Notes: generated by a model not told the origin, from the sequence alone. A DNA stretch of 64,000 nucleotides from Tubulanus polymorphus (GCF_964204645.1 NC_134035.1:2370001-2434000), one strand, 5' to 3'; shown: positions 46,035 through 57,281, counted from the stretch's first letter. Numbers and translations are program-made.

Positions 46035-46355
46035 TCAATCAGTTATAGTATAGCTTCTTCTATAGGTACATTTTGCTTGACGTACAACATAACAGATTAG
46101 ATCACCGTCTTTGCTGCTGTTACAGTTCTGACATCGGTACTTGTTTCGTCGTGCTAATTTAGGCGTTGTTGGTTCTATATTCCGACTATTTATAGATTTG
46201 GATAGAAGTTGATTGGCTGCTGGAGCGAGGTGACAATTCGACGATTCATTCACAACTTCACCGTCAAACCTGGGATTCCGCGAATGATTTGACATTGTAG
46301 GAGCGTTTGAGAGGATTCGGAGATTATTTACCATAGCTTCATCCATAGAGGACAT
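46035..46355 (-). CDS. Unassigned 106-residue ORF with a Cys cluster, antisense in ORP intron
   Basis: A complete ATG-to-stop reading starting MSSMDEAMVNNLRILSNAPT and ending with RNKYRCQNCNSSKDGDLICY then VVRQAKCTYRRSYTITD. The spacing C-x2-C-x9-C-x6-C suggests a small metal-binding end. Codons are balanced and coding-like, without low complexity. It could be an intronless nested gene, a 3' exon, or the tail of a decayed transposase. No family recognised. Confidence 0.3.
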   Translation of the reverse strand: MSSMDEAMVNNLRILSNAPTMSNHSRNPRFDGEVVNESSNCHLAPAANQLLSKSINSRNIEPTTPKLARRNKYRCQNCNSSKDGDLICYVVRQAKCTYRRSYTITD

Positions 46356-46771
46356 ATAGATACCAGTGAAGAGAAGTCAAACTCGTTTAAATAGTAATCG
46401 AGTCGGATTACTGTCGGATCATCTCTGTTTTTTAGTCCCAATTTGTGCATTTCCAATTTTAAACTTGCTGAACGTAAGTCTTCATTTGGATAAGTCATCA
46501 ACTTGGACCTCTTGGAATCTTATCGGCGCAGTTTCGCAGAAGAAAGAATTGAGTGCTTGAGTTTTGCATTTTCAATTGACATAATCGTGATACAGAACGA
46601 TATTCATCATTTGTGACTGGAAAGGAAAGAACACTATATTAGAATCGGGACATAAATATCAATAGGAAAAAACCAGAACAATTCGCGCGTAGACTAAATC
46701 TCGACGTAAAAGGAAAATTCTCTGATCGCAGCGGGAACTCGATCGGTATCTACGTCATTTTTCGCGTAAGA

Positions 46772-46954
46772 ATGCCCGCTATAGCCGGTACAATGGCCGA
46801 CGCGTTAGACCGACGTCGCCTCAGTTTGGTCGTCGCGCCGACCGTTCAGCGCGCGACGGAAACGCCGCAACAATCGAGTAATCAACGTCGTAACAGCGTC
46901 GCCGTGTTCCCGAGTTTCCGGCGTCGTACGAGTCGAACGAGTTCCTATTCAGAG
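46772..46954 (+). CDS. OSBPL8: ORP alternative first exon 1D (61 codons)
   Basis: The ATG at 46772 (a second in-frame ATG at 46793 has a better start context, ACAATGG) opens MPAIAGTMADALDRRRLSLV, VAPTVQRATETPQQSSNQRR and NSVAVFPSFRRRTSRTSSYS then E, ending in phase 0 at consensus GTGAGT (46955). Strongly CpG-rich coding codons. Basic Ser-rich motifs (RRRLS, RRNS, RRRTS, SRTSS) are strong basophilic kinase consensus sites, a theme shared with exons 1B and 3. A DNA-transposon-like element starts 30 bases downstream. Joined to the PH exon it gives SSYSE|VQKKHYRR. Confidence 0.75.
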
Positions 46955-46984
46955 GTGAGTTTTATAACGTGGGCAGCAGACGCG

Positions 46985-47413
46985 AGCCGCGATCACGCGA
47001 GCAGCGATCACATGAGCTGCGATCACGCGAGCCACGATCACATGAGCCAATTGTGTCCCGAGCCACTTTCGGCCCGGGCCAACATTTCACTCCGGTGTAA
47101 AATTTTGTGCCTCGTCAACACAAAAATTGGCCAGATCTGACTGGAACCAGATTCAGCCCGGACCAACCAATCGTTCGCATCGGTGCCTTATGGATATATG
47201 CATATTTGACTATTGGCCTGACCAAAAATGTTGGACCAGGCCTGTGCAAAATTTCGATACAGGTCATATTCTATTTGAATGCGTACTAGTTCTGGAAGTG
47301 ACTCGCCTCACTTTCCACAGCATTATTTTGATATTAAGCGCCGGCCAAATTTGACTCTGGTCTGGTCAAAACCAATTTGACCCAAGGCAAATTGTCTCCA
47401 TGTGATCGCGGCT
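46985..47413. mobile_element. CGATCACA-family element, longest copy (F)
   Basis: Left end AGCCGCGATCACGCGAGCAG, with three further GCGATCAC or ACGATCAC sub-repeats to 47045; right end CATGTGATCGCGGCT is its inverse. Core GGCCTGACCAAAAATGTTGG and TCTGGAAGTGACTCGCCTCA. Inverted ends, no ORF: MITE-like. Confidence 0.65.
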
Positions 47414-48264
47414 TTTAATAACTGTGACCAAGTCCATTGTCGCCTCCAGTAGATTTTAAAGCAAAAATGTACTACGCTAAATGTATTCTTTCCTGAAAAT
47501 GTTATCATATAAAGCCTGGAGCTCAGTTTCCCAGATTTAGACCAGTTTACTGGTTTTTGCAACAACACCAGTCTGATCTAAAAGCAAAATCAGGTTTGAA
47601 ATTGTTCCTTTTTTTACAAAATGGCATTTTATTACGTATTTGAATTGAAAATTGGAATTTGTAGGAAGTTGAATGCTACGACGGATTAGGGCATGACTCG
47701 AGTATGGAGGTCGGACTCGATGCGAGGTCCACGGGAAAAACGACCTCGAGGAAATATGTATGAATCTCATTTTTTATGTACGAGCTATGTCTCTGAGACA
47801 GCGTCCGAGTTAAGCATACTTATTTGTGGACGTAATTTCCTTTTAGAAAAAACTTGAGAGAAAAACTCGTAAAAAATAGTTATAGTAATGATGACATTTA
47901 TTGGAAAATGTGGAAAATCTTTTATCGAAATGACAAAATACGGTCAAACTCGCGTAAGTTATCATTATTTGGAGTCCCAATTTGTCAATCGTCCCGCTAT
48001 AATTTGTATGCTTAAATCTAGTGTCGAGATATAGCTCTTGAACTAACAATAGAAGATTAGATAGCTGTCTTCCTTATACGGAAATAGTTTTCGAACTTAG
48101 ATGTAATCGACACAGCAAACTAATCCAGTCCAGGAGGAATAGTAGTTCTGCCTTATTAGTATAGATGGCGTCTGCAGCTATCCTGAATTACTAGTTACTC
48201 TATATTGACTTCGCTATTCTTCTGATGCTGTAAGTGTAGAATGTACAATTGGTAGCACTATGAA

Positions 48265-48284
48265 TATATATATATATATATATA
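48265..48284. repeat. TA microsatellite
   Basis: Ten TA units. Confidence 0.85.
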
Positions 48285-48599
48285 GTCCAATGAGTACTAT
48301 ATCTTATACCTAGTCTAGTAGTTTCGCAAATTTAGAAACTTGTGTGTTTACCGCGATATATCGAAATTTTTTACGAGAATGTGAAAATGCAGTTGAAGTT
48401 GCTCAAGTTGTCACAGTGCGTCGCATTGCTTTAGTCAATGACCTGAATCTGAAACATCTAGAAAAACAACAAAATAGCTACATAAAATCTTCCTCCCAAT
48501 TTTTTTTCAAACTGCATCAAATTGAATTCAAATTGTATTTTACACTACATAATAAATCTATTGGACTACTATTTCCGTAGTGAATTTAACCGACTGCGA

Positions 48600-49080
48600 T
48601 TGTCATTAATTAATCATCATCACATGTGAAACATGAACAATGTTTTAAACAGAATTAATCCCTATCCGTGTATTGAGTGAATTTTTTTGTCTTAATTATA
48701 AACATCCGTTGTGTGGTTTTGTTTGTGGTTGCGGTGGTGTTATGTGCCGGGTGAAAATGGGATTGGTGTCTAACTTTGTCGTGCAGTTCGACGGCTAACC
48801 TAATAAACAACTACTGGGCTCAAAAGTTGATCAAACCATAACACGTTGCTGTTGAAAAGGCTCTAATGGACGGCTGCGTGGAACAGCCAGCCCCTGGGTT
48901 TTTATACCCCATACGCAAGCCCATTAAGCGTTCGCAATTCTTTGGGGGGGGAAAATTTTCCGATGATCGGTCGTAACGTCGGGTGATAAAATGCATGTTA
49001 TGGTGAATTAATTTATTTATGACTGCCGGTCTGTATGTGTGTAATCAAATCAGTTAAAATTATCGCTTACAGTTGGAAGC
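48600..49080. other. ORP intron, nothing recognised
   Basis: A CCAGCCCCTGGG block near 48888 resembles the SINE fragment at 26745. No exon seen. Confidence 0.4.
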
Positions 49081-49085
49081 TCCTA

Positions 49086-49172
49086 CCGCAGATGATAGCT
49101 GGCTGAGTGTAGAGTGGTGCCACTCCCACCATCATAGCTGAATGAGTGTAGTGTGGTGCCACTTTCACCATC
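49086..49172 (+). repeat. Short tandem duplication
   Basis: GTGTAGAGTGGTGCCACTCC and GTGTAGTGTGGTGCCACTTT with ACCATC following, about 53 bp apart. Confidence 0.7.
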
Positions 49173-49828
49173 GGCACATCGGAAAAAAATCAAATTCAGA
49201 ATTCAAGAATAACTTGTATCTGATCGATTTGTAGAATGAATATAACATGAATTCATTCATCCACTTGTTGAAGCTACAATACACTAGTAACGAATGCTCG
49301 TACTCCCAACGAACTTTAGTTAACCTATAAAGATTAAGATTGAAGATTAAGACAGGTTTCTATTGGTCTTCAGGAATCATCTTCATTTCGCTTTGACCAG
49401 AACATGTTCTTTCCGGAATAACGCAAAAGAGGAACGGCTCGTAGAGAATTTTTAATCCGGAACTCCCAAACTGGAATACGTAAAATCGAAATCTGCTGTA
49501 GGTTATTACACCATTACAAGAAGTGCTTGTAAACTCATATCTTTCCATCATCTCATCTCAGAAGAGAATATTCTCAACTTGAGACTGCGATGTTTAAAGG
49601 GTTAATTTCACGATGTGTCTGAATTGAGCAATCAGCGAACCATGCTTTGTGAAGTTGAAAATAGAGTTTTTATTCGACGTCTCGAACGGAATCTATTTCT
49701 CGCGTTCGACTGCAGCGAATGTCTCGTCGACTCGTGGCTGTAATATCCAATAAACAATGATCGTAGGTAGTTATTTAACGGTATGTACACCTGCGTCCTT
49801 ACAGTTCATACATCGTATATTCCTTACT

Positions 49829-50020
49829 ACTGTTTACCTCGACTACCGAAGTCACTCCCGGGCATTTTCTTAGAATGTCGTAGACGTAAGGTGGAGCTCC
49901 TCAGACAGGGGTGGATTTAGGGGGAGCTCGGGGCACGCACTCGTCACTACTGTTTACCTCGACTACAGAAGTCACTCACGGGCATTTTCTTAGAATGTCG
50001 TAGACATAAGGGGAGCTCCT
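49829..50020 (+). repeat. Direct duplication, about 110 bp
   Basis: CTACTGTTTACCTCGACTAC, AGAAGTCACTC.CGGGCATT and TTCTTAGAATGTCGTAGAC appear twice with a diverged CAGGGGTGGATTTAGG tail. Confidence 0.85.
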
Positions 50021-50719
50021 GGATTTAGGGGCACGTGCTCTGGGGATATAGGGTCGAGCGTTTGAACAGTGTACTGTGGCCTCCCAGGGCTAGACTGGTA
50101 TACTCATTGCCACTCCACATCCAGGAACAATTGCGAACCGAACACATGAGTGCAGAGTATTGTGTCTCAGACTGATACACGGAGGTTACAGCTACAGATA
50201 ATTAGGAATACAGATAATTAGTATTGTCATGAGATAAGATCTAAAGATGAGCACTATCATTGGTTTGCGACACCAAGATTGAGTATTGTCTTTAAGCGAT
50301 CAATTGATTTCCTGTATCTTGTAGCCCTAAGATCGGGTGCCAAAAACCATCGGTTGGAAATCGCGGACAGCCTCGGTACTAATCTAATACGTGGACGATA
50401 TAATGCGTGCGATGTGATAGGTTTTGGCGCGTGGCCAAAGTATCGGTCGTTTGTTTCGTATATGTATCGAATATCTAGCTCCGTGTGAAGTACGGCTGTC
50501 AGGAGGGGTGTAACGTTAATGAATAAATAAAAAAATCATGGGTGTATTCAATTAGCGGCGCGGAATGTGCCATATGTTACAGCCGGGGTTATCATCTGTG
50601 TATTTGTGATTAGTTATATAAGCGAGACCTATGAATATGAGATGTATAAATATGCCGTGTATGAAATGTGAAGAGTGTTTACGCGATGTAAGTATCTGAC
50701 GTACCCTCCTCGGCGCATC

Positions 50720-51365
50720 AGGATACAACAAGCCTCTGTCTTAGTAGATCCGTTATCGCCTTCGTAGGCATTTAAATGCCCCCATATATGAGATCTACTG
50801 TAAGGATTTGAACTTTAGATTGCACAATGCCCTAGTACATAAGCCATTATGTTAGTAGAAATATTCTTCTCTTGGTAAGGATTCGGACCTTTAATAGCAC
50901 AATGCTATGGTATATAAACCATTGTCCTAGTAGACAGGCAATGCCCTGGTACCAAAGCCACTGTCCTAATAGACACATCCTTCCCTTTTGCACAATGCTG
51001 TGGTATATACTATTGTCCTAGTAGATACACAATGCCCTGGTACCAAAGCTACTGCCCTAATAGACACATCCTTCCCTTGGTTGGGATTTGAACAATGCTA
51101 TGGTATATAAAACACTGTTTTAGTAGACACGCAATGCTCTGGTGTAAAAGCCACTATCCTAGTAGACACATCCTTCCCTTGGTAAGGATATGAACCTTTA
51201 ATGGCATAATGCCTGGGTATACATACATAAGCCACTGTCCTAGAAGATGTTTTCTTCCCTCGGTAACCATTCAAATCCAATGGCACAAATAGATGATGTT
51301 TTGAATACACTTAAGCACTGTCAAGGTAGGCACACCCTTTCTTGGTAGGGATTCAGTATCGCTGG
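50720..51365 (-). repeat. Array of tRNA-derived SINE units (minus strand)
   Basis: Repeats of GGTAAGGATTTGAACCTTTA with GCACAATGCCCTGGTA and CCTAGTAGACACATCC. The reverse complement contains GGTTCAAATCC, a perfect B-box, in several units. About five to six diverged units of 65-125 bp. Confidence 0.6.
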
Positions 51366-51647
51366 GTATAAACCCGTGTTATTGACTGACTGTGCAGTTG
51401 ATGGTCATGTTGTTGCTCTCAGTAGAAATATTGTGACTAATTGAAATATGATTAGGTTCTGATTAATTGATGATGATATGCGGCTGTGTGAAGGGTTTGT
51501 TATTGCGTGGTGTGGCAAAGTCTCCAGACGTCATCAGGTTCAAAACCCTGTATGGTATAATGACATAGTGTGAAGGAGTAGTATGAAATTGAAGTGTTGT
51601 TGTGATAATAAGACGTGATTGTCAACAACAACAAGAATAAATAGCAT

Positions 51648-51768
51648 TTTCCCTTCTGACGTCTCCCCCTCTCCCTGGTCTCACACTTCCCTTCTGACGT
51701 CTCCCCCTCTCCCTGGTCTCACACTTCCCTTTTGACCTGTCCCCCTGTCTCCCTGCGCTCACACTGTT
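51648..51768 (+). repeat. 38-bp tandem repeat, 3 copies
   Basis: CTTCTGACGTCTCCCCCTCT then CCCTGGTCTCACACTTCC, the third copy diverged. Confidence 0.9.
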
Positions 51769-52404
51769 GTCACAAATCGTGATGGTTATTTCGCATTAAC
51801 CCTTTCATTCCTAAACCCTATTGTATGCGGCTCTGCAGAACAAATTGAACTCTTTAAACTGATATTGCGTTTGTTGACTGAACGTCGTTGATGGTGGATG
51901 AAGATGTTTTAATTGCTCCGCAAATATCTTGCTGCGGATAATTTGAAAGTTTTTCTATCTCTTCGAAAGTTATTTTTTTCGGTGCGCATTTTCCGATGAA
52001 AAGCAATTTTCCGCGCAGCGACAAAAATTAATCGTTGTTGTTCTACGCTGCATCAGTTGATGATGGCGTTCTGTAATCGAATGGGACCCCCTAGCTCAGA
52101 CTGGAAATTGAATCTATTGAATGTTGTTTGGTTATCGCTGGTTTTCACCATTCTGTCTTCGATCTCTGAACTTGCAGCAGGCTTTTCATCATCTTCATCC
52201 GGACTCGTTTCGGAATTTCTGTTGTTTTTTTTTTCTCGTTCCAGTACAATGGAAACCCTATCATCTAACTTAATAATGTTATCTCGGGGTAACGCAGGCC
52301 TTAACCCCCAGAGTTAGAATCAATCCCATCAAAAATTCATAAAGACTAGTCTGATACCATGCCGTACTTAGTGTACTGTTAGAATAGCCTCGGGATGCCT
52401 CAAA

Positions 52405-52560
52405 ATATCCAATTGTAATTGTTATTTTGAAACGACAATATTGATGACATCATGCACATTCGTGCACAACCCCTTACATAATGCATATTAGGTAACAATG
52501 TATGTAAACCTTATTGTAAAATTTTTATGGCATCAAAAAAGCATCAATTTATTATATTAT
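52405..52560 (+). repeat. Dispersed repeat, copy related to 11120-11290
   Basis: Same ordered blocks: AATTGTTATTTTGAAACGAC, TTGATGACATCATGCACAT, TTATTGTAAAATTTTTATGG and CATCAAAAAAGCATCA. Confidence 0.55.
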
Positions 52561-52807
52561 GAGGAAATCTGAATTAGGTCTGTTGTAATTCAGAAATCGA
52601 CATAATCAGATAATGACTTTGATTGACACGGAAGTTAGCTTCAGATTCGATGACGCTGAAGTATTATTATTAACGAGTGGAACAGACTATATACCCGGAC
52701 TGTACTGCACGACGGCCGTGTTTCACTCAGTTGCTAGCACTCTTCGCTGACTGCGATGATGGATATCAATATTTAGTACTTCGCGCTATAGTGGATATCA
52801 TACGTAC

Positions 52808-52898
52808 ATACACGTCTGCCGTGCCCCTGTTATATATACGCCTGCCGTGCGGACCCTGCCGTGCCCCTGTGATATTTACGCCTGCCGTGCCCTTGTGA
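52808..52898 (+). repeat. CCTGCCGTGCCCCTGT tandem repeat at the start of exon 1E
   Basis: About four units containing GCCTGCCGTGCCC with TGTGATATTTAC spacers, running to the base before the candidate start codon at 52900. Confidence 0.8.
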
Positions 52899-52899
52899 C

Positions 52900-52959
52900 A
52901 TGATCGCTATGGATAACTTGAATAATTCACCGAAGCCGAGTCCTAAACTCGCCATGAAG
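52900..52959 (+). CDS. OSBPL8: ORP alternative first exon 1E (20 codons)
   Basis: The ATG at 52900 (or in-frame ATG at 52909) opens MIAMDNLNNSPKPSPKLAMK, ending in phase 0 at donor GTAAGG (52960). It is short and AT-neutral, so coding statistics give little support. The case rests on the start, the good donor, correct phase and lack of an acceptor. Joined to the PH exon it reads KLAMK|VQKKHYRREKK. The overlapping 92-residue minus-strand reading is a shadow. Confidence 0.55.
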
Positions 52960-52979
52960 GTAAGGCTACGCAATCTTCT

Positions 52980-53010
52980 GATATAATAAAGTGGGTTCGA
53001 GTCCAGCTGG
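52980..53010 (+). repeat. B-box-like fragment
   Basis: GTGGGTTCGAGTCCAGC matches a pol III B-box, but no A-box is recognisable upstream. Confidence 0.2.
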
Positions 53011-53410
53011 CTGTTTACAGTGTGCGGGCAACACTTCAAAGGCCGTGATCCCGTCGTGAGGTTAAATGTATAATCCAATAGGGTTAGTTGTGAGAAACCA
53101 AGATCCAAGGGATGTAAAGGACTTATGAGACTTGTACAAGTCCATCAGATTTTTTGAGGGCTTTATTTTTTCCATTTTGTCAAAGTTGATAAGTGCATTT
53201 CAGTGCAAGTGTTCATCAGTGACAAGTTCTTCAAAATTGGCCCCTCAGTACAGGAATACACCTTATATTGCCTTTTTGGACATCACAGCGCCTTTTTGGG
53301 ATGTAACAAGCCCTCTGAATCTGCCCCCATGAATGGCGCCTTCTTTTATGGAATGAGGGAAACACAAAATGGATTTTAATTATCAAAATGGATTTTAATG
53401 GATTTTAATA

Positions 53411-53590
53411 AGAAAGAGAGGAGAGAGACAGAGAGAGAGGAAAGAGACAGAGAGAAAGAGAGGAGAGAGAGAGACAGAGAAAGAGAGGAGAGAGACAGAG
53501 AAAGAGGAGAGAGAGAGACAGAGAAAGCGAGAGAGGAAAGAGACAGAGAAAGAGAGGAGAGAGACAGAGAAAGAGAGGAGAGAGACATAG
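53411..53590 (+). repeat. GA-rich simple repeat
   Basis: Runs of GAGAGACAGAGAAAGAGAGG with period near 20-28; explains the Arg-Glu and Ser-Leu readings. Confidence 0.95.
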
Positions 53591-54296
53591 ACAGACTGAT
53601 ATGAAAGTTTGAACTATGATATTACTAGACCGTTCATTATCCAATTAAGGCGTCTGTCAAGGCATGAAGCTGAAATCGATCTGATATAAGACGAACCCAC
53701 GCGACGTTTTCAGAGTTTACGTTCAACTGAAAGGTCTCTCAAAACTTTAAAAAAGAGTCCACGAGATCAGTTAATCTTGGATGCGCAAGATACGAAATCA
53801 AATACCGTATATGCGTGCATACATACAGCGCGCTGCATGTGGTATATCTTTATTAGGTTTTTTTTCTGTATATGGCTATATTAGGACAATGAGGATATAA
53901 AGCATACGCGCTATTACAGCTATGTTTTGGGTATAATTAATGTTGACATTAATGTAGTCGTTCTGTGAGAATGCAGTCCGTATATGTATAATGAATATAC
54001 TACACCTCGAGCTATAATAGATGATGAAACTGCTTCGAAGTCGACGACGACGTCAAATCTTCAATATTCTCAGGATATTCGACGAATACAGCTTTTACTT
54101 CTACCATTTAGATTTATGTATAGGATTAAAAGTGGTCGTAATTCTTCGGGGGGGAAAATAAACCGACATTACAGGGGTTCTTAGTCAGTCGCGATGATGC
54201 ATGGGATGGCGTCGTCGAAATAAAACGCGTTTTACGGCGAATTTATGGCTTCCGGCGCATTATGAGTAATTAAATCAGTTATAACACAGTGGTAAG

Positions 54297-54392
54297 ACTA
54301 GTGGTATGTCTGATGACTAGTGGTAAGCCTGATGACTAGTGGTAAGCCTGATGACTAGTGGTAAGCCGGAAGACTAGTGGTAAGCCTGAGGA
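54297..54392 (+). repeat. 19-bp tandem repeat, about 5 copies
   Basis: Unit ACTAGTGGTAAGCCTGATG with small changes. Confidence 0.9.
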
Positions 54393-54459
54393 CTGATGGC
54401 TTGCATTCTATGGAAGATATCCATTTGTTATTCGTTACTGTAAAAAAGCCGGGCATAGG

Positions 54460-54747
54460 TTGGTCTTGCATCGCGATAACCTGTTATGTAATCTTTGCCT
54501 AGCCCTTGCAACTGCCAGCAGTACTAGTCGCAACATGTTTTATCACATTAGACATACACCTTACACTACATATCAGTCATGTAATAGTAAACAAACATTT
54601 TTGGCTAAAAGATTTTTACCATTTTCTACTTTCTTCGAATCCACAATGATTTCATACCGGAAATGGAAGACTATTAGTTATGATAGAACCTTCGGTCGAT
54701 GGTTAACGGGATCAGATTTTCCGGGCGCACTTCAGTTTTATGGTTAG
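54460..54747 (+). other. Unassigned 95-residue ORF
   Basis: Reads MVLHRDNLLCNLCLALATAS through SYDRTFGRWLTGSDFPGAL to a stop. No domain, splice logic or homologue recognised; probably chance, in the intron before the PH exon. Confidence 0.12.
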
Positions 54748-54949
54748 TATCGACGTTGTGGTTGGAACTGATAACCGAACGCACTACAGTTCGGTCGTAA
54801 CGTGTTTTAACAGTATCGGCCATCTTGGAACCATGTCCGAACTGTAGGTACCGTACTAAATCCGGTGGGTGACTATTTTCAGACTATGGTTCCGTCTAAC
54901 TGACACTAAATTTGCAAATAGTGATTTCATACTAGTTATATACGCTCTC

Positions 54950-55370
54950 TGCGGTTCCGTGTGAAATCTATCGCGACGAGCTTCCACTTCTTACGATAAA
55001 CGTGAGCGAATTTTTGTTTGTTTGTCGCGAACGCGGATGCCCCGTAATGACGGGTAATTCGGCCATTTGCACGAGGTGATTGCAGCGTTAGACATTTTTG
55101 CGAGCGACGGTGTTAGTGGATATTGCGTACGTGCTCTCCGCATCGCTCGTCCATCCGTCTGTCCGTCGCGGCTATCACCTCGCGCCGATCTTCTCGAACT
55201 ATTACGACTGCGGCTTCTTACGATTTATCTCTCTCGAAGACCTGCGCCGAATGAGATAATTCTTTCATTATCGCCGAGCGATGATTTCGGAGGAATCCGT
55301 AGACGACGCGCGGTGAAAAACTGACGAATTCCGTCCGGATCAGAAGACATCGAAGCCGTTTGAGTCGATG
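54950..55370 (+). promoter_or_regulatory. CpG-rich patch, possible promoter
   Basis: A CpG-dense stretch (CGCTCGTCCATCCGTC, CGCGCCGATCTTCTCG, AGACGACGCGCGG) inside an AT-rich intron, similar in feel to the patches around exons 1B-1D. No start-codon exon with a phase-0 donor was found here, so a noncoding exon or CpG island is only a suggestion. Confidence 0.25.
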
Positions 55371-55609
55371 GTTTGTTTCGATAAGAATTTGAATTAATTC
55401 TCAATGACAGATGATACTCCTACATATATAATGACATCAGCGCTCACTCTGATTTGGTCCAATTTTGGCCCCTTTTAGAATGGTCTCTAACTAGTTGTTG
55501 TATGGAGGCGGCTCATTACGTATTACATTTGTTTACCGATAGTTTTATTGATATTTTTTAGATATGAAAACGTAATGCAGTTTCAAACGATTTCCTTTTT
55601 AATCTTGAA

Positions 55610-55790
55610 ATAAGGATGATTTTCTGATCCATTATCCTTATATTTTTTTTTAGTGATTTCATTTGATTTTATGATGAAATGATTTGGCGCCCCTTACAAA
55701 CCCATCCCACAGGAGCAGAACAGAACGGGGGGTTTGATTTTGAAAAGTACGGATATAGTTCGGATGGTCGGTCGAGTTTATGTTATTTCA
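55610..55790 (+). repeat. Dispersed repeat, sister of 10313-10505
   Basis: CTTACAAACCCATCCCACAG, GGGGGGTTTGATTTTGAAAA, ATATAGTTCGG and GTCGGTCGAGTT align in order with the inverse of 10331-10440. Confidence 0.6.
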
Positions 55791-56370
55791 AAAATGCAGT
55801 ACATAATTAGAAATATTGCATCCTAACCCTCCAGCCATATTTCAACTCAACGCTGGAACGCTAATGATTTACCAGAAATCTACGTCCAATTTAATGATAT
55901 AAATAATTATATTGGGAAAAACTAGACATCTAAAATTTATAGGATTCTATTATTTAAAAAATCTCTGCCATCATGCATTCACAGGGGTATGAACCTATGG
56001 TTAGCTATGTACAGAAGGCAAAATTGCTGATCTAGCCGATAGTTTTAACGCCTACTTAGTCAGTCACATTTTTGCACCAGCAATCACTGATGAAAAGACA
56101 CGATACACTTTTGTTTGGCGTTGCCAAGTGATACCCGGTGAAACAAGTAAACAATAAGGTTTTTTATCACACGTTAGCGCTTTTAAACACTTCACTCTTG
56201 TATTTATGATTGAGAGTTTGGGGGATAATTAGTGGTGGACTCGGTGCAGAAAGATATTAAACTGAACTAGCCACACACAAGGCCCCCGTTTGGCATTATT
56301 TCATGTAGAAAATTATTTCTGTCGATAGGTCTGATTTAATGCTGACTGGAACTATACTTAAGGGCAGTTG

Positions 56371-56815
56371 TGTCTTTAAGACTTACATTTAAGACCAGTC
56401 TAAGCACATTTTGGATCTATAGCCAATCTAGTCTCAAGTTCATTTCAGTTCTAGTGCTAATCTAACAACTTAAGACCAGTTCAACACCATCTTAGTTCAA
56501 CAACCGATCGAACAACTTGAGACCAGTCTAAGCTCATTTTGGTTCTATATTCAAAGTCTAGGAAATTTGGTTCTATTACCAATCTAACAACGTCAGACCA
56601 GTCTAAGCTCTGGTTCTATGGCCAATATAACTGAAGCCCAGTCTAAGCTCTGGTTCTATGGCCAATATAACTGAAGCCCAGTCTAAGCTCTGGTTCTATG
56701 GCCAATATAACTGAAGCCCAGTCTAAGCTTTGGTTCTATGGCCAATATAACTGAAGCCCATGTCTAAACTCTCGTTCTATAGCCAATCTAACTGAAGCCT
56801 AGACTTGATCCTCGC
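56371..56815 (+). repeat. 40-bp tandem repeat in a larger GACCAGTCTAAGC repeat
   Basis: From 56601, four to five near-identical units GTCTAAGCTCTGGTTCTATG then GCCAATATAACTGAAGCCCA. Upstream diverged units AAGACCAGTCTAAGCACATT and GGATCTATAGCCAATCTAGT. Inverted fragments of the same repeat are at 58785-58865. Confidence 0.85.
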
Positions 56816-56986
56816 TAGTCTCAAGTTGTAGGTTACACAGCGTTAAATCTATGCGCCGTATTGTTATTTTCATTATGCATTTTTTATGGCGTCGCGTATG
56901 GAAAGTGAATTAATGTTCACCTCCTACTGTTCAGGCAGGCGTGACACGACCGATCTCTCATCTTCGTTAATGCGTACCGATGCTTC

Positions 56987-57005
56987 CCCCCCCCCCCCCC
57001 CCCCC
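56987..57005 (+). repeat. Poly-C run
   Basis: About 19 C in a row; assembly length uncertain. Confidence 0.9.
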
Positions 57006-57050
57006 GAGTGATGCTGTCATAATTGCGAATGTATTTACTCGCCTCTTTTG

Positions 57051-57281
57051 TCAATCCTTCAGAATATTGATGACAGTCAGTTTGGCGCGCGCCGCGCTGT
57101 CTGATGCCGTTCCGCGTCCCATAAGCCGGATAATGTCAACAACGCTCATATGCGTTAGGATGGCAAAAAAGACGAGAGGTCCTCCAATAATAATGGACCG
57201 TTTTAAAAAGCTACCAGTCTTGAATGCTTTTTTTTTAACGCAGGCTTTAAAATCAGAATTCGTGAGTAGATGAGGAGACTC
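57051..57281 (-). CDS. Unassigned exon-like ORF, antisense in the ORP intron
   Basis: After GGTACTTACAG the minus strand is open for 76 codons to a TGA at 57051: ESPHLLTNSDFKACVKKKAF, KTGSFLKRSIIIGGPLVFFA, ILTHMSVVDIIRLMGRGTAS and DSAARAKLTVINILKD. It has a hydrophobic segment near its middle. Codons look coding, but the plus strand is open too, and a plus-strand reading of the same bases also has splice-like ends. Could be a 3' terminal exon or a decayed transposon ORF. No family recognised. Confidence 0.25.
   Translation of the reverse strand, partial: ESPHLLTNSDFKACVKKKAFKTGSFLKRSIIIGGPLVFFAILTHMSVVDIIRLMGRGTASDSAARAKLTVINILKD

Noticed and set aside
53376-53644. Three overlapping Ser-Leu / Arg-Glu ORFs
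   Set aside because: Translation of the GA-rich simple repeat.
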